DNA of 64,000 nucleotides from NCBI GenBank assembly GCA_014526335.1, contig JACTAT010000186.1, positions 78,001 to 142,000 on the forward strand. Direction: 5' to 3'. The position numbers and the translations under genes were made by a program. A model generated the notes under the pieces. That model had not been told where the DNA came from. It searched no databases and worked only from the letters and a program-made list of their open reading frames with translations. Position 1 is the first letter of the stretch. Every line of letters starts with the position of its first letter. The DNA comes from Chrysaora quinquecirrha (taxonomy: Eukaryota > Cnidaria > Scyphozoa > Semaeostomeae > Pelagiidae). Below, piece by piece: positions 44,070 through 57,872 of the stretch.

Positions 44070-44594
44070 CTGGGATAGAAGAAGGTATTGCAACTTTGAA
44101 GAATGCCGAGGATACAACGAGGCCAGTCTATTTTTTTATCTATTTTTCAATCTATTGTATTTCAGTTTGCTGTGAGCTAGCGTAAAATTTATTTGAGTCG
44201 GACTTGCTGTTAGCTAAAGATGGTTTTTTGATGAGAGAAAATATGTCAAATATAAATTGTTCTGAGCATGCGAAATTGTGTTTACGCAAAGCGAACTTTT
44301 CATTTCGAAATTTACTAGCAAGCAAACAAGATTTGATATGCAGTCGCTTCTCTTTAACGACTCATTAACTTAGCTACTAATGCAAAATCTGGAAAAATTT
44401 GAATGCTGACTGGGAGAGCATGTTCCAAGGAAGTAGCTACATAGCTATACTGTCTAACAACATTTTTAATTTTGATAAGACCACGATAAGACATCAGAAA
44501 TGGTTATTGTTTACTGAGTGATTGTCAGCCTAGTAATGCATTTTCTGTGAAAACTTTTAGCACTTTCAGTTATAGATAATCTAAATATTCTTAC

Positions 44595-44720
44595 ATTTCT
44601 GGTATTACTCTGGTTATTTGAAGCTCGTTACTGGTAGTGCTGCTTCCATCATCATCATCAGATATGTCCACAATAGCTTTATAGTTGCTCTCACTTTCCT
44701 CGGTTGAACCATCTTGGAAC
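44595..44720 (-). CDS. MULE gene acidic SUMO-interaction-like exon (unit B)
   Basis: Identical in length and borders to 27067-27192. Confidence 0.65.
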
Positions 44721-44835
44721 CTGTGAGATGAGGATTTCAATACATATTAGATATGTGAGCATCAAATCTGTAAGCTATGGTAATGCTAAACAAATGAATA
44801 TGCAAGAAGAACAATAAAATTGGGTAGCTTCTTAC

Positions 44836-45524
44836 AGGTTCGTTCTTTCTGAAACTCCAACTGTCACCGCAACCAATGAAAGTGTACACCTCAATGGCAC
44901 TTTACTGACAGAGAGACGCTTCGATGTCCACTCCATCAGCGATAGAATGTCGTTGGATTTAACAATTATGCCATTGCCATCTCCTCCCAGTTCTTTGCCG
45001 ATGGGATGCGTTTTGAAAATCATTAGATATCCAGCTTCAACAGCTGCCATTGCAAACACATACCTCCCTGCATGAAACACTGCAAACTGAGGCTTTGATT
45101 CAAGTTTTGCTTTCACTAGTAAGTCTTGTACAGCATTCTTTATTTTCATTTGGCAACTAGCTATAATCATACAGCGTGTCATTGTCGTATATTTTTCCTC
45201 AAACTGCAATACATGAGTCAGTAATTCGTGCTCTGACAATATTTGCGATGCTTCGTATATATCATATAGCTTTGAGGAGTCACGATGAAAATTGAATTTT
45301 GCTGGAAAACTCAAAACAACACCCTTCAATGTTTTCGCCAAATCTTCAGTCGACATTGGAATTCCTGTACCAATTAAAGCATCAATTATGCCTAGGCACA
45401 GGAAAGAGCAAACATTGGTGCCGTCGTTTTCAGGAACGACTGTTACACAAAGTGACTCGGTATTTTCTCCGACCGCCTTTATCGCAGCGATGTCACTTAT
45501 TCCCAGGGCAGTAGCTTGTGACAC
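44836..45524 (-). CDS. MULE gene papain-like peptidase exon (unit B)
   Basis: Same 230-codon frame as unit A with no difference noted in the translated product; again preceded by the in-frame TAG at 45525-45527. Confidence 0.55.
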
Positions 45525-46481
45525 CTAAAGTGGATGGCAGGCAACTTCATGTTCCATCAGCACAAGATTTAAAAGTGTTTTGATATCACACCTGTCTTCT
45601 GCCCTATATTTCAAATGTTGGTAAATCATCTCCCTCACATGTTGATAGTGACACGACTGTTCTTTGACATATTTTTTGGAACAAACAGGCGTTCGATGGG
45701 ATCGCAGAAAATCTTTGAAAATTTCTTCTGAATTCAACTGCTGGTCATTTTTTTGCACTTGTTCCATTTCATGCTGAATTGGATAACATTGATCTGGGTT
45801 TATGGTAACAAAGAGTGTCATCAAAAGTGCCCAAATGTCTACGGCTTTCAGCTGATCTAGATTGGCCATTTTAAGCATCGACTCAGGGATGGAAATCTCA
45901 GGGGCCATAAAGCTGGAGTCCCTCTGTTAAGCATTTTGGTGCGACTGTTGTCCATAAGAGCTCGAGTCTGGCATATTTCAGATCTCGCTTCTCCGAGGTC
46001 AGCTAATTTGCAGACTATAGGTTTTACTGCAAAATCTCCACGCACTCATCATTTAGGTTTGAATAGTGCGAATTCGTTACTAATATGTTGGCTGGTTTTA
46101 AATCTCTGTGCACCATGTTGTTACGGTGCATGAATTCCAATCCACGGAGAACATCTTTGTCTATCACATTGCAAATGCCAGGAAAATAGGCCAGAAGATT
46201 TTGGTTGTCAACGTAGTTGAGAAACTGGCGTAATGAATTTACATTGAAATCATGTTGGAACGGGAGAAAACTGAATTCGCAGTATTCCAAAACCAAAGCC
46301 ATCGGGTCTTCACAAACTCCCAGCAATCTCACAATATTATTGCAATCAATGCCATTCAATATACTAGCCTCCTTAACAAAAACCTTCATTTCCATACTCG
46401 AAAGAGGTACATGAAATTTCTTTATTGCAACTTGTTTTCCATCGTCGATTCCCTTTTCTGTTAATGCGAAAGAACCCTTTC
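45525..46481 (-). pseudogene. MULE gene kinase exon (unit B), extra frameshift
   Basis: Same kinase blocks as unit A. In addition to the shared slip at GTPA-MAPE, an A4 run at about 46031 (A5 in unit A) breaks the frame between HRDLKPANI and LADLGEA. Confidence 0.75.
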
Positions 46482-47416
46482 CTAAAAACAAATATTTAGA
46501 AATCATTACATAAACAATAATAACAATAATAATAGTAATAATAATAACAATAATAATTCCATATTTAAAGTTGGTATTTGCAGTAGTATTTAAAAACATA
46601 TTAACTGTAACCAACTATTTACTATTTATCTGCATTCAAACAAACTATTCAACTATTTAATACACCTTTTCAAAGAGAGCCTCGTTTCAAAATTTACGAA
46701 AATTTGTTTACAAAAATTTTGACCCAAAATTCAAATGGAGCACTTTCATTTTAGTGTTGAGGGAAATTTGTACGCCTTTAGTCCTTATGGTGTTGATTTC
46801 ATGGCGATCAAAATTTTGAATATTTATAAAGGATTTGATCGAAAAAAATCGCTTGGGGTGAAATTTTACACCCCAGTCATTTTCATCAGTCTGCATAATC
46901 GTGATACTTCATGAACATTGAAATATGCCATCAGCATTTTCTTTCGCAAGGCGAACAAACAAAGAATTTCGCAACGAATTTCTCGAGCATTTGTCCCTTA
47001 GAAATCACTGCTAATTTTAAATATGATTTAAGTAAAGTTAGAAACCCCAATCATCGCTATTGCTCAGTTTGAATGTATAATCGAAATGAATTAACAATTT
47101 GAATGTTCACCATTTCACTTTAAAATTGCTTGTAATAACTCAACTTGAATGTGGTTTCTTAAAACAATTTAAATCTAATTTTATAGTTCAGGGCAGATCT
47201 TTGGGATGCTCAGAAATCGTTCAGAAATCGTCTTAATAACTCTAAGAACAGGACGCGTGTGTGTTTTCTGCGCCAGGCGTGCCGGAGGGGGGCAAGAGGC
47301 TGCCTTCCCCATTGCCCTCGTAAAAATCTCTAAATTTTTCGATTTTATAATTGTTTTCCCGTGATATTCAGGGCTCTGCTCCCCCTTTGCCCTGCCATTC
47401 TTACCTGTGTTCTTAC

Positions 47417-47534
47417 CTGTGTTCTTATCATGTTGAGGGTGGGGGGCGTCACTGTCATTACACCTGCTCTGTACCTTTTCTGTTGGTTCTCCAACGTTCC
47501 TTTCCTTCCTGTATTTCCTCCCTTGTTCCAACAT
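47417..47534 (-). CDS. Candidate first exon of the MULE gene (unit B)
   Basis: Copy of 29896-30013 with the same tandem ACACAG|GTAAGA donors. Confidence 0.3.
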
Positions 47535-47605
47535 GTTTTCATGTCATTCTCCACATTCTTCACATTACCGACGTTTTCTACCATTCTCCGCCTTCCTACC
47601 TCGCT

Positions 47606-48137
47606 CCCCGGACGTTCCCATGTCTTTCTCCGCCGTTCCCCATCATTCCCTGCCGTTCCCGTGTCGTTCCCCGCCGTTCCCCATCATTCCCTGCCATTCC
47701 CATGTCGCTCCCCGACGTTCCCACGCCGTTCCCCGACGTTCCCCGTCATTCCCCGCCGTTCCAATGCCGTTCCCCGCCGTTCCCCGACGTTTCCATGCCG
47801 TTCCCCGCCGTTCCCCGACGTTCCCATGCCGTTCCCCGCCGTTCCCCGCCACTCCTCGTCATTCCCTGCCGTTCCCATGCCGTTCTCTGCCGTTCCCCGA
47901 CGTTCCCCGTCATTCCCCGCCGTTCCCATGTCATTCCCCGCCATTCCCCGACGTTCCCCGTCGTTCCCCGCCGTTCCCATGTCGTTCCCCGACGTTCCCC
48001 GTCATTCCCCGCCGTTCCCATGTCGTTCCCCGACGTTCCCCGTCATTCCCTGCCATTTCCATGTCGTTCCCCGCCGTTCCCCGACGTTCCCCGTTGTTCC
48101 CCGACGTTCCCCGTCGTTCCCCATTTTAGTAATAGCC
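47606..48137 (-). repeat. Right MULE end minisatellite (unit B)
   Basis: Same array as 30085-30615, followed by the target duplication copy AATACTAAAC at 48138-48147. Confidence 0.9.
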
Positions 48138-48272
48138 AATACTAAACCGTGAACGAATTTTAAAATAATAATAATAATATAATAATAATAACACGAATAT
48201 TTATACAGGATAGCCTATCAGCATATTGAAATGCTGTTATCTTAAGGGTCCTGTCATGAAAGTAAGAGTTAA

Positions 48273-48273
<1 letters not shown>

Positions 48274-48322
<49 letters not shown>
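48274..48322 (+). repeat. (AT)n microsatellite (unit B)
   Basis: A few dimers longer than the unit A tract. Confidence 0.85.
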
Positions 48323-48326
<4 letters not shown>

Positions 48327-48369
48327 AGCTATAAAAAGTGTTTTTAAATTTTAAAAAGATAAAGGTTCT

Positions 48370-50490
48370 TCAACTAAAATGTTCGTTTAAAAAAGAAGTA
48401 AAAACAATCCTGGACTGAATCTTTCTAGCCTCAAGGGGTAAGTCATTGAAAATTCTTCCACCAGCATAAGCTAAACATTTTTGTCCAATTTTCGTTTTCA
48501 TGAGTGGTAGTTTAGTGGTATAGTTGTTGTTTCTTGTACATTTTTCATGTTTGGCTCTTTCGAAATAATCCTTAAACGGGTCACAAACATTCTTTTGTAG
48601 GCAGTCGAAAACAAATTTGCAAACACTTTTCTTTATTTGATTTTCTATGTGCGGAACTCTCAAATCAGTGTTAGGTGGACATTTTGATTTGATAATGTTC
48701 ATACTTCGTTTCTCAATACTACGCAAACGCTTTAATTTTGATTCGGACCATCCCAGCCCAACTGATCCACAGTACGTGAATAGGGCATAATCATAGCATT
48801 GTAGATTACAATGGCTGTTGGTGTATCAATGGAGTTGCGAATGCGCCTGAGAAGATTAACCCTTCCTGCTGCCTTTTTGTAGGTTACATCGATATGAGTA
48901 TCTAACGTCAGCGAGGGGTCTAATGTTACTCCGAGATATTTATATTCTGTTGTACAATTGATGGGTGTCTCTCCACTTATGATGTTAAGCTGTCTCTCTT
49001 TGAATTTATTCAATCTCTTTGCTGTGCCAAAAAGCATAGCTTCGGTTTTCCCTTTCTTCAGATTCATGATTAACTCGTTCTTTGAAAACCAAGTGGCTAA
49101 GTTGTTAACATCTTGATTAAGATGGCTTTCAATGATGTTAATATCACTACTTGATGTAAAAATAACCGTGTCATCAGCATATGTCACAATATTTGTATGC
49201 TGCAATGATCTATGTGCATCATTAAAGTGAATTAGAAACAGAAGAGGACCGATGATGGATCCCTGTGGAACACCTGTATATACAGGGCATGAATTTGAAA
49301 ATGTTTCGTTGTACTGAACAGTTTGCTTGCGATTGAATAAGTAGTCTGTTAGCCAATCTAGTTCATTATCTCTTACTCCGTAGGCTTGGAGTTTAGAGAG
49401 AAGAACAGAGTGACTAATAGTGTCAAAGGCTTTGGATAGGTCAATGAATAATGCACCTGTGAGCTGCCCTTTGTCTGCTCTCCTCCTGATATGATCTAAG
49501 AAATATATGACTGCTTGTTCTGTTGATCTTTTTGTTCTGAATCCAAACTGGTAATTAAATAGAAGCGCATTTCTTTCAAGATGGTTCATAAGCTGCTTGT
49601 GAAACAGTTTTTCCAAAATCTTCGATAAAGTTGGGAGAATCGATATGGGTCTATAGTTATCCACTTGTGAACGGGGGCCAGACTTATATACTCGAACTAC
49701 TTTTGCTTCTTTCCAGTCTTCAGGTACTTTTCCCGTTTTAAAAGATAGATTTATCACGTGTGTAAGGGGCTTCGCTAAAATAGGGGCTATATCCTTCAGT
49801 AGTCCAGGAGGGAGGTTGTCAAGTCCAGTTGCCTTTTTGTGTTTGAAGATTTTTAATTCTTTGTACACATCAGTCACGCTAACTTCTTCGAGAGAGGATT
49901 TCTCTGAACATAAAGGAACAAGAATGTTTTCAGTGGGTTTCATCCAAGTAAAATCCCGCAAAGGGAAAGATTTTGACTTGAGTGAATTTGCTACATTTGA
50001 GAAGTAACTGCATAGAGTGTTCGCTATGGTTCCGTTGTCAGTTGTTTTCGATCCATTTATTTCAAAAGCCGAGCCAGCAGATGGAGCTGTTTTCTTAGTA
50101 GGGTAAAGTTTCTTGATGGTGGCCCAAAATTTTCTTGGCGACTCTGCATTTTCTTTTAGGAGGTCTTTGTGAAATCTATTTTTGCATTTTTTCACGAGGC
50201 CAGTAACACGATTACGTTGACTTTTATAGAAGAACCAGTCCATTTCTTGGTTTGACCGACGAGCCTTACGTAATAGGTTATCTCTGATATTCATCTGTCT
50301 TTTCACTTCGGGTGTTAGCCATGGACTTAGTTTTCCTTTCACTCTCTTTCTTGTCAAGGGTGCATGTTTGTTGAAAAGAATACCAGAGTCTGTTTGAGAT
50401 ACAACCATGCATGATTTGCACTGGTTGCTCTGAAGACCCCTCCAAATTTGCAGCTTTTAGGTCATCACAAAGGATATTTGGACTATAATT
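48370..50490 (-). pseudogene. LINE reverse transcriptase (unit B)
   Basis: A 558-codon frame (50408-48732) runs unbroken from the linker through all RT blocks and past YADD. It is broken at about 48785 (GGG where unit A has GGGG), and the 118-codon C-terminal frame continues to 48370. At about 50375 unit B has A4 and unit A has A5, so the linker start is open in A only. One substitution near 49691 gives Arg for Pro in KVVPVYK. Confidence 0.85.
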
Positions 50491-50620
50491 TGAGATTGCG
50501 ACATGTTATTGTTTTTATTGTAATTTTACATTGTGAATTTTGCGTGAACAACCACTCAAACCAGCCGGGATTACTTTTACTAAACTGATGTTTTGTGTTT
50601 CATTGCAGCAAATACTGATC

Positions 50621-51169
50621 TTAATTCACCGTCACGGTTTCCCCTGTGTGGACTCCGACTTCGACAGATTTTGATAAACAAGAGCAGCAGAGGGCTTCTG
50701 TCTCATTATCCATGCACTTTATATGGTGGAGCAATTTACAACTAGTACAGCTTATTCTGCTTTGATTTTTTCGCACTGCTTTCATGCAACAACCACATTT
50801 CATTGCAGGGCCAGGGCATGTTTCGATATCGCCACACAACAGGATCAAGATCTGTACCATTAAGGTCGATTTGCTGCGAGTGGGCCTAGCCTGAAAAAGC
50901 TCATCTTGCCTGTTTATCCAAATTGACGAACAGATGTAGCTTTCTTTGATGACAAGGCTATCTCCAGCGTTGTTTAGATATATGTAGAATGAATCAGAAC
51001 TGCAGAAGGCAAACTTTCTTACTTGAAAGGTTGAGAAAACCAGAGCAAAGAAACACAACACTGCACCCAACGCCATCTTGCCCTGAAGCCTGATAATAAT
51101 ATCGAAGCAAGGTTCAGTGATCGAGATGTCCCCTTTTTCTCTGAAAAGCATTTCCACCGCGAAAACCAC
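50621..51169 (-). CDS. LINE 2A-like motif and PHD-type finger (unit B)
   Basis: Same 182-codon frame as unit A, including the Cys in place of Asn in the 2A-like motif, so that change pre-dates the duplication. Confidence 0.7.
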   Translation of the reverse strand: MVFAVEMLFREKGDISITEPCFDIIIRLQGKMALGAVLCFFALVFSTFQVRKFAFCSSDSFYIYLNNAGDSLVIKESYICSSIWINRQDELFQARPTRSKSTLMVQILILLCGDIETCPGPAMKCGCCMKAVRKNQSRISCTSCKLLHHIKCMDNETEALCCSCLSKSVEVGVHTGETVTVN

Positions 51170-51545
51170 AGAAACAAATTTCTGATGGAAAAAGATTCTC
51201 CCCTGAGTGGAATCGATCTCCTGCCCTCTGACAAGCTACAGCACGAAACAGTACGCCTTACCAACATAGCTTTTTTCACGGGTTTCAGATTTCGATAATC
51301 CCTTCATGAAAACAAGTGGGCAATTGTGCAAGCAAGCACCAATGACGCACAACAAAGAAGGGTTAATACCAGCTACTCCAAAAGCTACAGCAGTTCGCAA
51401 AGAACGAAAGGGTGATGACACCCCTACCCCACAGCCGGCCAAGCGGCGAAAAAGTCGGAATAGCGTACCACTTACGCCTTCGGAGGAGCGACTAACACAC
51501 AATCGGTTTCCAGAGAAATTACAATTTTTGCATATAAGATAGATG
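51130..51545 (-). repeat. Dispersed repeat with tRNA-like module, member 2 (unit B)
   Basis: Copy of 33600-34015. Confidence 0.45.
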
Positions 51546-51827
51546 GAATTCATTTTCTACTTTATTTTACAAGATGTGCAAACATTTTGTCTCTCTTTAT
51601 CGGTGGCTTATAATATCGTCCTTTTTATGTTTGAAGAATGAAAACATGATTTAGGGGTTTTCGGCAAACCGGATGAAATATACCTACCAAGGAATCAGGA
51701 ATGTGGTAACGAATCAAGCCATTTGTTTTAATTGCGATTCAAATGCGCACAATCAAAACAATTGAGAGAAGGATGTTTTGATTTTCAAAATTTGGCAGAA
51801 TTTGAACAACAAACTCATTAGGAAGCC

Positions 51828-52252
51828 ATTATCAAGAATGCGCTAAAATCTGGAACAAGCAATATAGCTGGTAACTCGTGGAATGAGTGGGAATAAACGG
51901 AACTGAAGGGAACCAATGGAACATGCTGAAACAAAGTAGGAATAACTTGGAAACGGAGAGAAGAACTGGGAACGAAGTAGGAATCTGTGGGAATAAATGG
52001 AATCAGAAGTGACAAGGGGTTACAAACAGGGAATCACTGAAATAGATAAAGTGACAACTGAGAACAAACATAAAAAGGAAATTACGGCAAACAAGTAAGA
52101 CAAAGTTGAAACAAAAATTGGGATCATAGACGATCGGGGGGAGACAAGAAAAAAGTCTGAAACAGCTAGGATCACAGAGAACAAGTGGGAACAAAGTGCG
52201 GATTCTTCTACACTATTCGTTGCAAGCTGCAACCTTATAGGCTGTTCTGGGC
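51828..52252 (+). repeat. Degenerate GGAA-rich tandem repeat (unit B)
   Basis: Copy of 34300-34725; a small cluster of substitutions separates the units just after it. Confidence 0.55.
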
Positions 52253-52606
52253 TGATCTCATTCTTCAAACATGGCTAATGGGTACCTTTAATTCTATTTC
52301 TAAGCAGTAATCACTAAGTTTTAATTTTTGTTACTTTTCCTCTTTGTAATGTGCTGTAGGTATGGCTCAAACAAGATACGATTTTTGCGTTTCGAAGGTT
52401 TGGGCTTTAAAGCATTCATTAATTTAAGGTTTGCAATGTGTGCTATAATGTTGTTTTGAGAACTGTTTTGTCTATCTTGTGGACACCGATCTGAATGTGT
52501 TAATTCTTCTTCTTTCAATATCGTTTGCTAACTTATTTATGTTGGATACAATTGTATTTCGACTACTGATGGTGATACTGATGGTGATACTAAGGGATCT
52601 GCTTCT

Positions 52607-54127
52607 GAAGTTCGCAACATGTGTTTGCTGATTGTTTCTATTCGCAGTTTACCTCCGCGTTTAGAGAGTATCGACCTCTTTCGGCTCGAACTAGCGAGTT
52701 TGATATCGAATTCTGTCTAATTAGGCGTTTTATGAATTGTGTGTGTATCTTTTCAATTTCTGTTCCGTCCCAGGTAGGTGCCCATATTACCGAACCATAC
52801 AATAAGATGGCAGTATCATTGAGATAAAAAGTTTTGAAGGCCGCCTTTACAGTAAGATTTTTAATTTTAATTGTTAAGAGCTAGAAGAGCACGATTTGCT
52901 TTGGAGATATGCATGTTTAGGGTCTCTTTAAAGTTGCTAGTTGCGTTTTCGATTTCAAAGGGTGCATCAGTTACGTTTTCGAGGAGTGCATTGTTTAAGT
53001 AGAGTGTGTGTTGATATTTTACATTATTTTTATAGAAAGCCATACACTTAGATTATTCATTGTTAACCTCAGGTTTCCAGTTTTGCAGTCAAACGTCAGA
53101 CTGTCCAGACATGTCAGACTGTCCAAACATTTTTGAAGTCCTTCCTGGGAAGCAGATATATAGGGGCGTCATAAAAGGTGGGTAAAGAAGGGGCGCTGTG
53201 CCACTCAAATGTAGCAAACGTCGGCGTAAGGAGAGTTTTGTCGGCAAATGTTGATATCGGTCTGTAGAGTTGGGATATCTCTTGTTCGGGGTTTTTCAAT
53301 AAAATGCTTAGAAGCTCGGTTACAATAATAGATATTCCATTTAAATTAGAGCATGACAAGAGTACTAAAACGAGAAAAAATATCATTGAATATCTGCGTG
53401 GGTATCAGTATCTATCTTTATACAGTGCATACAAGGCTAAGTTCTGAATGAGTTAGCTTGTTCACATGACGTGTAAAATCTTCGGGAAAAGATCGATGAA
53501 CTGAGTAAATAAACTACAAAATGGAAACAAAAAAGAAATGAGTTAGATTCTCGAAGAAGCAAAAGTTAGAGTTTTGTTTTTTTTAGTGGAATTCACAATG
53601 ATTATTGAAAAAGCGCAATGAAAAAATGGGTGTGGTTGTAAATACCACGCCCTTCTGTCGGCAAATTTATACTCTGTGCCCTCATGAATTATTTGTTACT
53701 CCGCCCTGTCTTGGATTGTATGATCAGATTGCCCGCGTAAAAGAGACTTAACGGCGTTTGGTGTTTAGGGTTTAGCTCATAAATTAATTTATTTACATAC
53801 AGATTGAACAAGGTTGGGCCTAGAGGGCATCCTTGTCAAATTCTTTTAGAGCACTCGAAGATGTTGGTACATTTTCTATTTAGCTTAACTGCTCATTCGG
53901 CGTTAGTATACATTAGAATGAATAATACGTAAAAGGCTCGGATCAAATCCTTTTGAAAAGACCTTTGTGCCAAACATTATGAAAAGCTTTTCGAAAATCT
54001 ATGAAGGCCGCATAAATTTTCTTTTTCAAATGGTCAAGAACATACTTATCGACTAGAGCATTTAAGGTCAGCAGATGGTCAGAAGATTAGCACAGAATAT
54101 AAAAACCAATCTTTTCATGTATCAAAT
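52607..54127 (-). pseudogene. Old LINE reverse transcriptase fossil (unit B)
   Basis: Copy of 35080-36600 with the same RT blocks and the same damage. Confidence 0.75.
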
Positions 54128-56990
54128 CATTACTTCTTAAGAAAGACTGGAGATGTGAACTTAGCAATAAGTGACAAGATTTTCATGAGAATTTAAAGAA
54201 CTTTAATGCTTTTTATAAAAGAACATTTTGTCCATTCATGTGATGGATAAGGTTGTTAATATATACACGTCTTCTAAATCACTTCAACGTCTACTCAAAA
54301 TCCTCAAAGAATCACTGCTTTCAGTTATAAGTTGCTGTATTTTAGCGTTTGGTCTCCCTGTGTGGGCAATCCTCCTGCCTGGGTTTCTGTTCCAGTTTGA
54401 TGGTCTGAAATGGCTATAAAAAGCTGAAATTTGTTTGGGGCATTCTCGCTCACGTTGCAAAATTTTGGAGCACATGAATGAGGGAATGAGATGAAGATCG
54501 AGTGTCGAAGATAAGTGCTGTTTACTTATTTTGTAAACTTTGTTTTGGCATGTCCTTCAGAGTATTAGCTTGTCATTACAATTAATTGTGCAGGTCATAG
54601 GCCTACGTCTTCAAGTTTTCATGTTTACATTGATGTGTTATTCCTGCTTCGGCAGGCTAGATAATTTACACATGTTTGTTATGAAGTGATCGAAGTCTTT
54701 ACCTCTGTTTCAATTGTTTAATGTTCTTAAATCGGAAATGCATGCTGCTTTTCGCAGCTTTGGGAGTTATTGTTATGCTAATTTTATTGAGTAAATGCAC
54801 GTGACATCGAGTATTTATGCTTTGTGAGAGTTGCTCTACAGTTGAGCATTGTTTTAGTGTTGCATGCTGCTCTTTGCAGCACAAATTTTTGTATTCCAGC
54901 TCATTAATTTGATCGATTCTTCTTTTGACTCCATTGCTTTTATAGCAGATTTGTTGGACTGTTTTATGTCTATTTGGTCGTCGGTTCGTGGTTTGATGGG
55001 GGAGAATACTTCACATCTTCTGCTCTTGAGGAGGTATAAACTGGTTTTAATCACCACACACCAACCGTCGGTATAAGATTTGGGGCATGACCAATATTAT
55101 TTGTGGTTTGGCTTATTTTGGGTTTTGGTTGCGAACGATCAAGCATTAATGAGTATTATTTAGTGATACGAATTCTCAAGTATACAAGAGTCTGCAGGAT
55201 TCTGAACTTGTCGTAGTCTCTCAAACGAGAGCTACGTCAACATTCTGGATGCTGCAGAAACTTTTTACCAACTTAAAGAGGCACTGCATATTCTTTTGGG
55301 AAAAATCGGATTTGAATAAACAACTGTATAGCGTAAATCTAACTTTAAACTTTTAATTTTCCTTCCTGTGATGCTTACATGTTGTTTGTGATGTGCCTTG
55401 TTTTTGTCTGTACAAATCATGTGTTTTTTTGTCACTGCATAACTTGTAGTTAGCTACTATTGTAATTTCAAATTTTCAGACTGCAAATTTTTGTTATCTT
55501 TTGTATTTTCAATTATCGACAAATAATTTTGTAATAACAACAGCACGGTATCAGCTTTACTTGTACTTAATTAATCATGTGAATACGAAACATTTTTGGC
55601 ATACTAAAATCAATTGTCATTTTTCTGAAAATTCATTCAACTGATTTTCTCCTGATAAATCTTTACCACCGAAATTCAAATTTGTGCAAGAATAAAGCGC
55701 TTGTACGCAGGCCCTTCGTGCTGCTCCTCATGATTTATTTTGCATCGTGTCAAATTTATTCAGAGTGGCACGGTCAGGTTTGCATGATTATAAATAATTC
55801 ATAGCATAAATTATCATACTGTCTCGCGAATCAGTGGGTTGGTACCTGTGGTATTCATGCCTCCCCTAAATATCCGGCCTAAACGAGATTGGACTTTGAC
55901 AATCGTCTTTGCCTCGAGAGTTTTTTTCTTTACAGACAAAGTCACAGTACATAGGTATATTTTCTATGATTTTACAAGACAGGAAAAGTTACATACGAAC
56001 GGTTTCTTTCTTAATATGTTACACACACCTTGAAAGTTAAAAGTTACATACGTTCAAAGTTGCATACGTGAAGAGTTCTTTTCCATAACCATGTCAATTT
56101 TTCTTCGTTCGGGTGCAAGACTTTTGCTGTAGTACTCTCATAGACGGCTTTCACATGAGAAGTTTCAGACAAGTTTAAACTCACACCAGCCCGAAATTCA
56201 ATTCGGCGTTTGGTCAAGCTCTAGTCGAGTTCACATGAAAAAGGGCGAAATGAAACTCAAGTCGGCATTTCAGACAGAACTTAGAAGAAATCTTTAAAAT
56301 TTTTCATGTTAACACAATTTTTTCAATTCGCAGCGAACTGAAATTCATACGATGGCAAATTTGAATAGATTCAAAGTTTTTGGCGTCAAATAGCCCGAAC
56401 TGAGATAACCTTAATTGGAGACATTACTAAGAATTGAATTACCCTTAGTTTTTGAGTTTTTGATATTGAAAATACTAAAGAAAAAATACATTCATTCATA
56501 GAGGCTTGCAATGACGTATCCACGACAGATTGTCGACTATTTCGAAAGTATGGGTATTGCAAGAAGCGAAAGACGATGATGCAGTTCTTCTGTGCCAAAA
56601 CATGTCTCCTTTGCCGTATGTATGATTTATATTCAAATCAATAAGCAAACGAAATGAAATTAAATTATATTTAGTATGATTTAATTAGATTCTTAAGTTA
56701 TATAGTTACTAGCCATTGCTTTTCATTGACCAGTGCCTTGCAAGGACCCCCACTTTGTTGCTCCACCCCAATTAATTTTGAAATAGTTTATTTAGCTTGT
56801 TCAAGATGCTAGGGCCTCCATGTTAATCATTGTCGACACTACTATTCCAAAGGCAAGAACCTTCTCCCGCAAAAGAAGGGGTTCAATAGATTTGTGACGT
56901 GTACCATCATGACCCTGTACCACCACAGACTATCGGTGTAATAAAAATCTTCGTAATATAAATTTGAACCTAATATACGTAAGTATATAG
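54128..56990. other. Gene-poor stretch (unit B)
   Basis: Copy of 36601-39465; the only difference I noted is one extra C near 54357. Confidence 0.5.
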
Positions 56991-56992
56991 TA

Positions 56993-57139
56993 TCTTCCTC
57001 TTCATCTTAATCTTAATCTTAATCTTAATCTTAATCTTCATCTTCATCTTCATCATCATCTTCATCTTCATCTTCATCTTCATCTTCATCTTCATCTTCA
57101 TCTTCATCTTCATCTTCATCTTCATCTTCATCTTCATCA
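56993..57139 (+). repeat. (CTTCAT)n hexamer array (unit B)
   Basis: Copy of 39466-39612 with apparently the same length. Confidence 0.9.
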
Positions 57140-57872
57140 AAAAAGAACGTGAACAAACTTGAATATGACTAACTACTACTGTTGGATTAAGAATAAAAAT
57201 AAGAGGAAAATTTGTCTTAATGAATCGTGTCTATTCTAGCGCCGACTTGACTAACTGGGGACCACGCGAGAAGATTATCTTTATACATGTCTATTAACAT
57301 TGCTTGGATTGTGTCCCTTCTAGCAACAGCTTCTCCTTTTGGCATACGACGACGGATTTTCTCCTCTTCTGACTGTCTTATTAAAATATATACAGAGGCG
57401 GATCCAGCCCAAAATTTGAGCAGTTTTCTCGAGGTTCAGAAACATTTGACCACCTCCTTTACTTTGTCGGAAATGGGGAGGGGCAACGCCCTTGTTTGTA
57501 ATTTTCAACTGATTCTAAGTCAGGAAAAAGACTCGTTATAAAACTTAATTCTGAGAAAATTTTTAAAATTATTCAACTGGAACAGGCGCTTGCTCAGCTC
57601 CTCCCTATCGGTAATGGGTTGTGATGGCCGTCATTCATTATATGGCCTGACTGAAACTTACTTTGAACGAAAGCGATTTTACCATGTAAAATAAATTATT
57701 TGCTATCTTTAAATTTCTAACCTTCTAAATTTTTACCTCCTTTGCTTGACAAGGAGTAATACTTCCATCAAGTTCTTCGGAGTTGGTCTTCCTCTTTTTC
57801 GTTGAGACCAAGCTTCAAGATTTTTAGGCCCATCACAATGGCAAGAATACACGAAATTTTTTGTTTCCTCAG

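Larger units (their letters stand above)
40342..57872 (+). repeat. 17.5-kb tandem duplication, unit B
   Basis: Second unit. After 57872 the sequence departs (TATCAATAC). Substitutions against unit A are few; one cluster is near 46830-46860 and another near 52225-52245. Most other differences are one-base changes in homopolymers, dinucleotide length or C-run length. Confidence 0.95.

Noticed and set aside
22810..57872. The whole 17.5-kb unit as one giant transposon
   Set aside because: Its edges are not inverted, have no target duplication and cut through the MULE gene; the true transposon ends are at 21604 and 30615.
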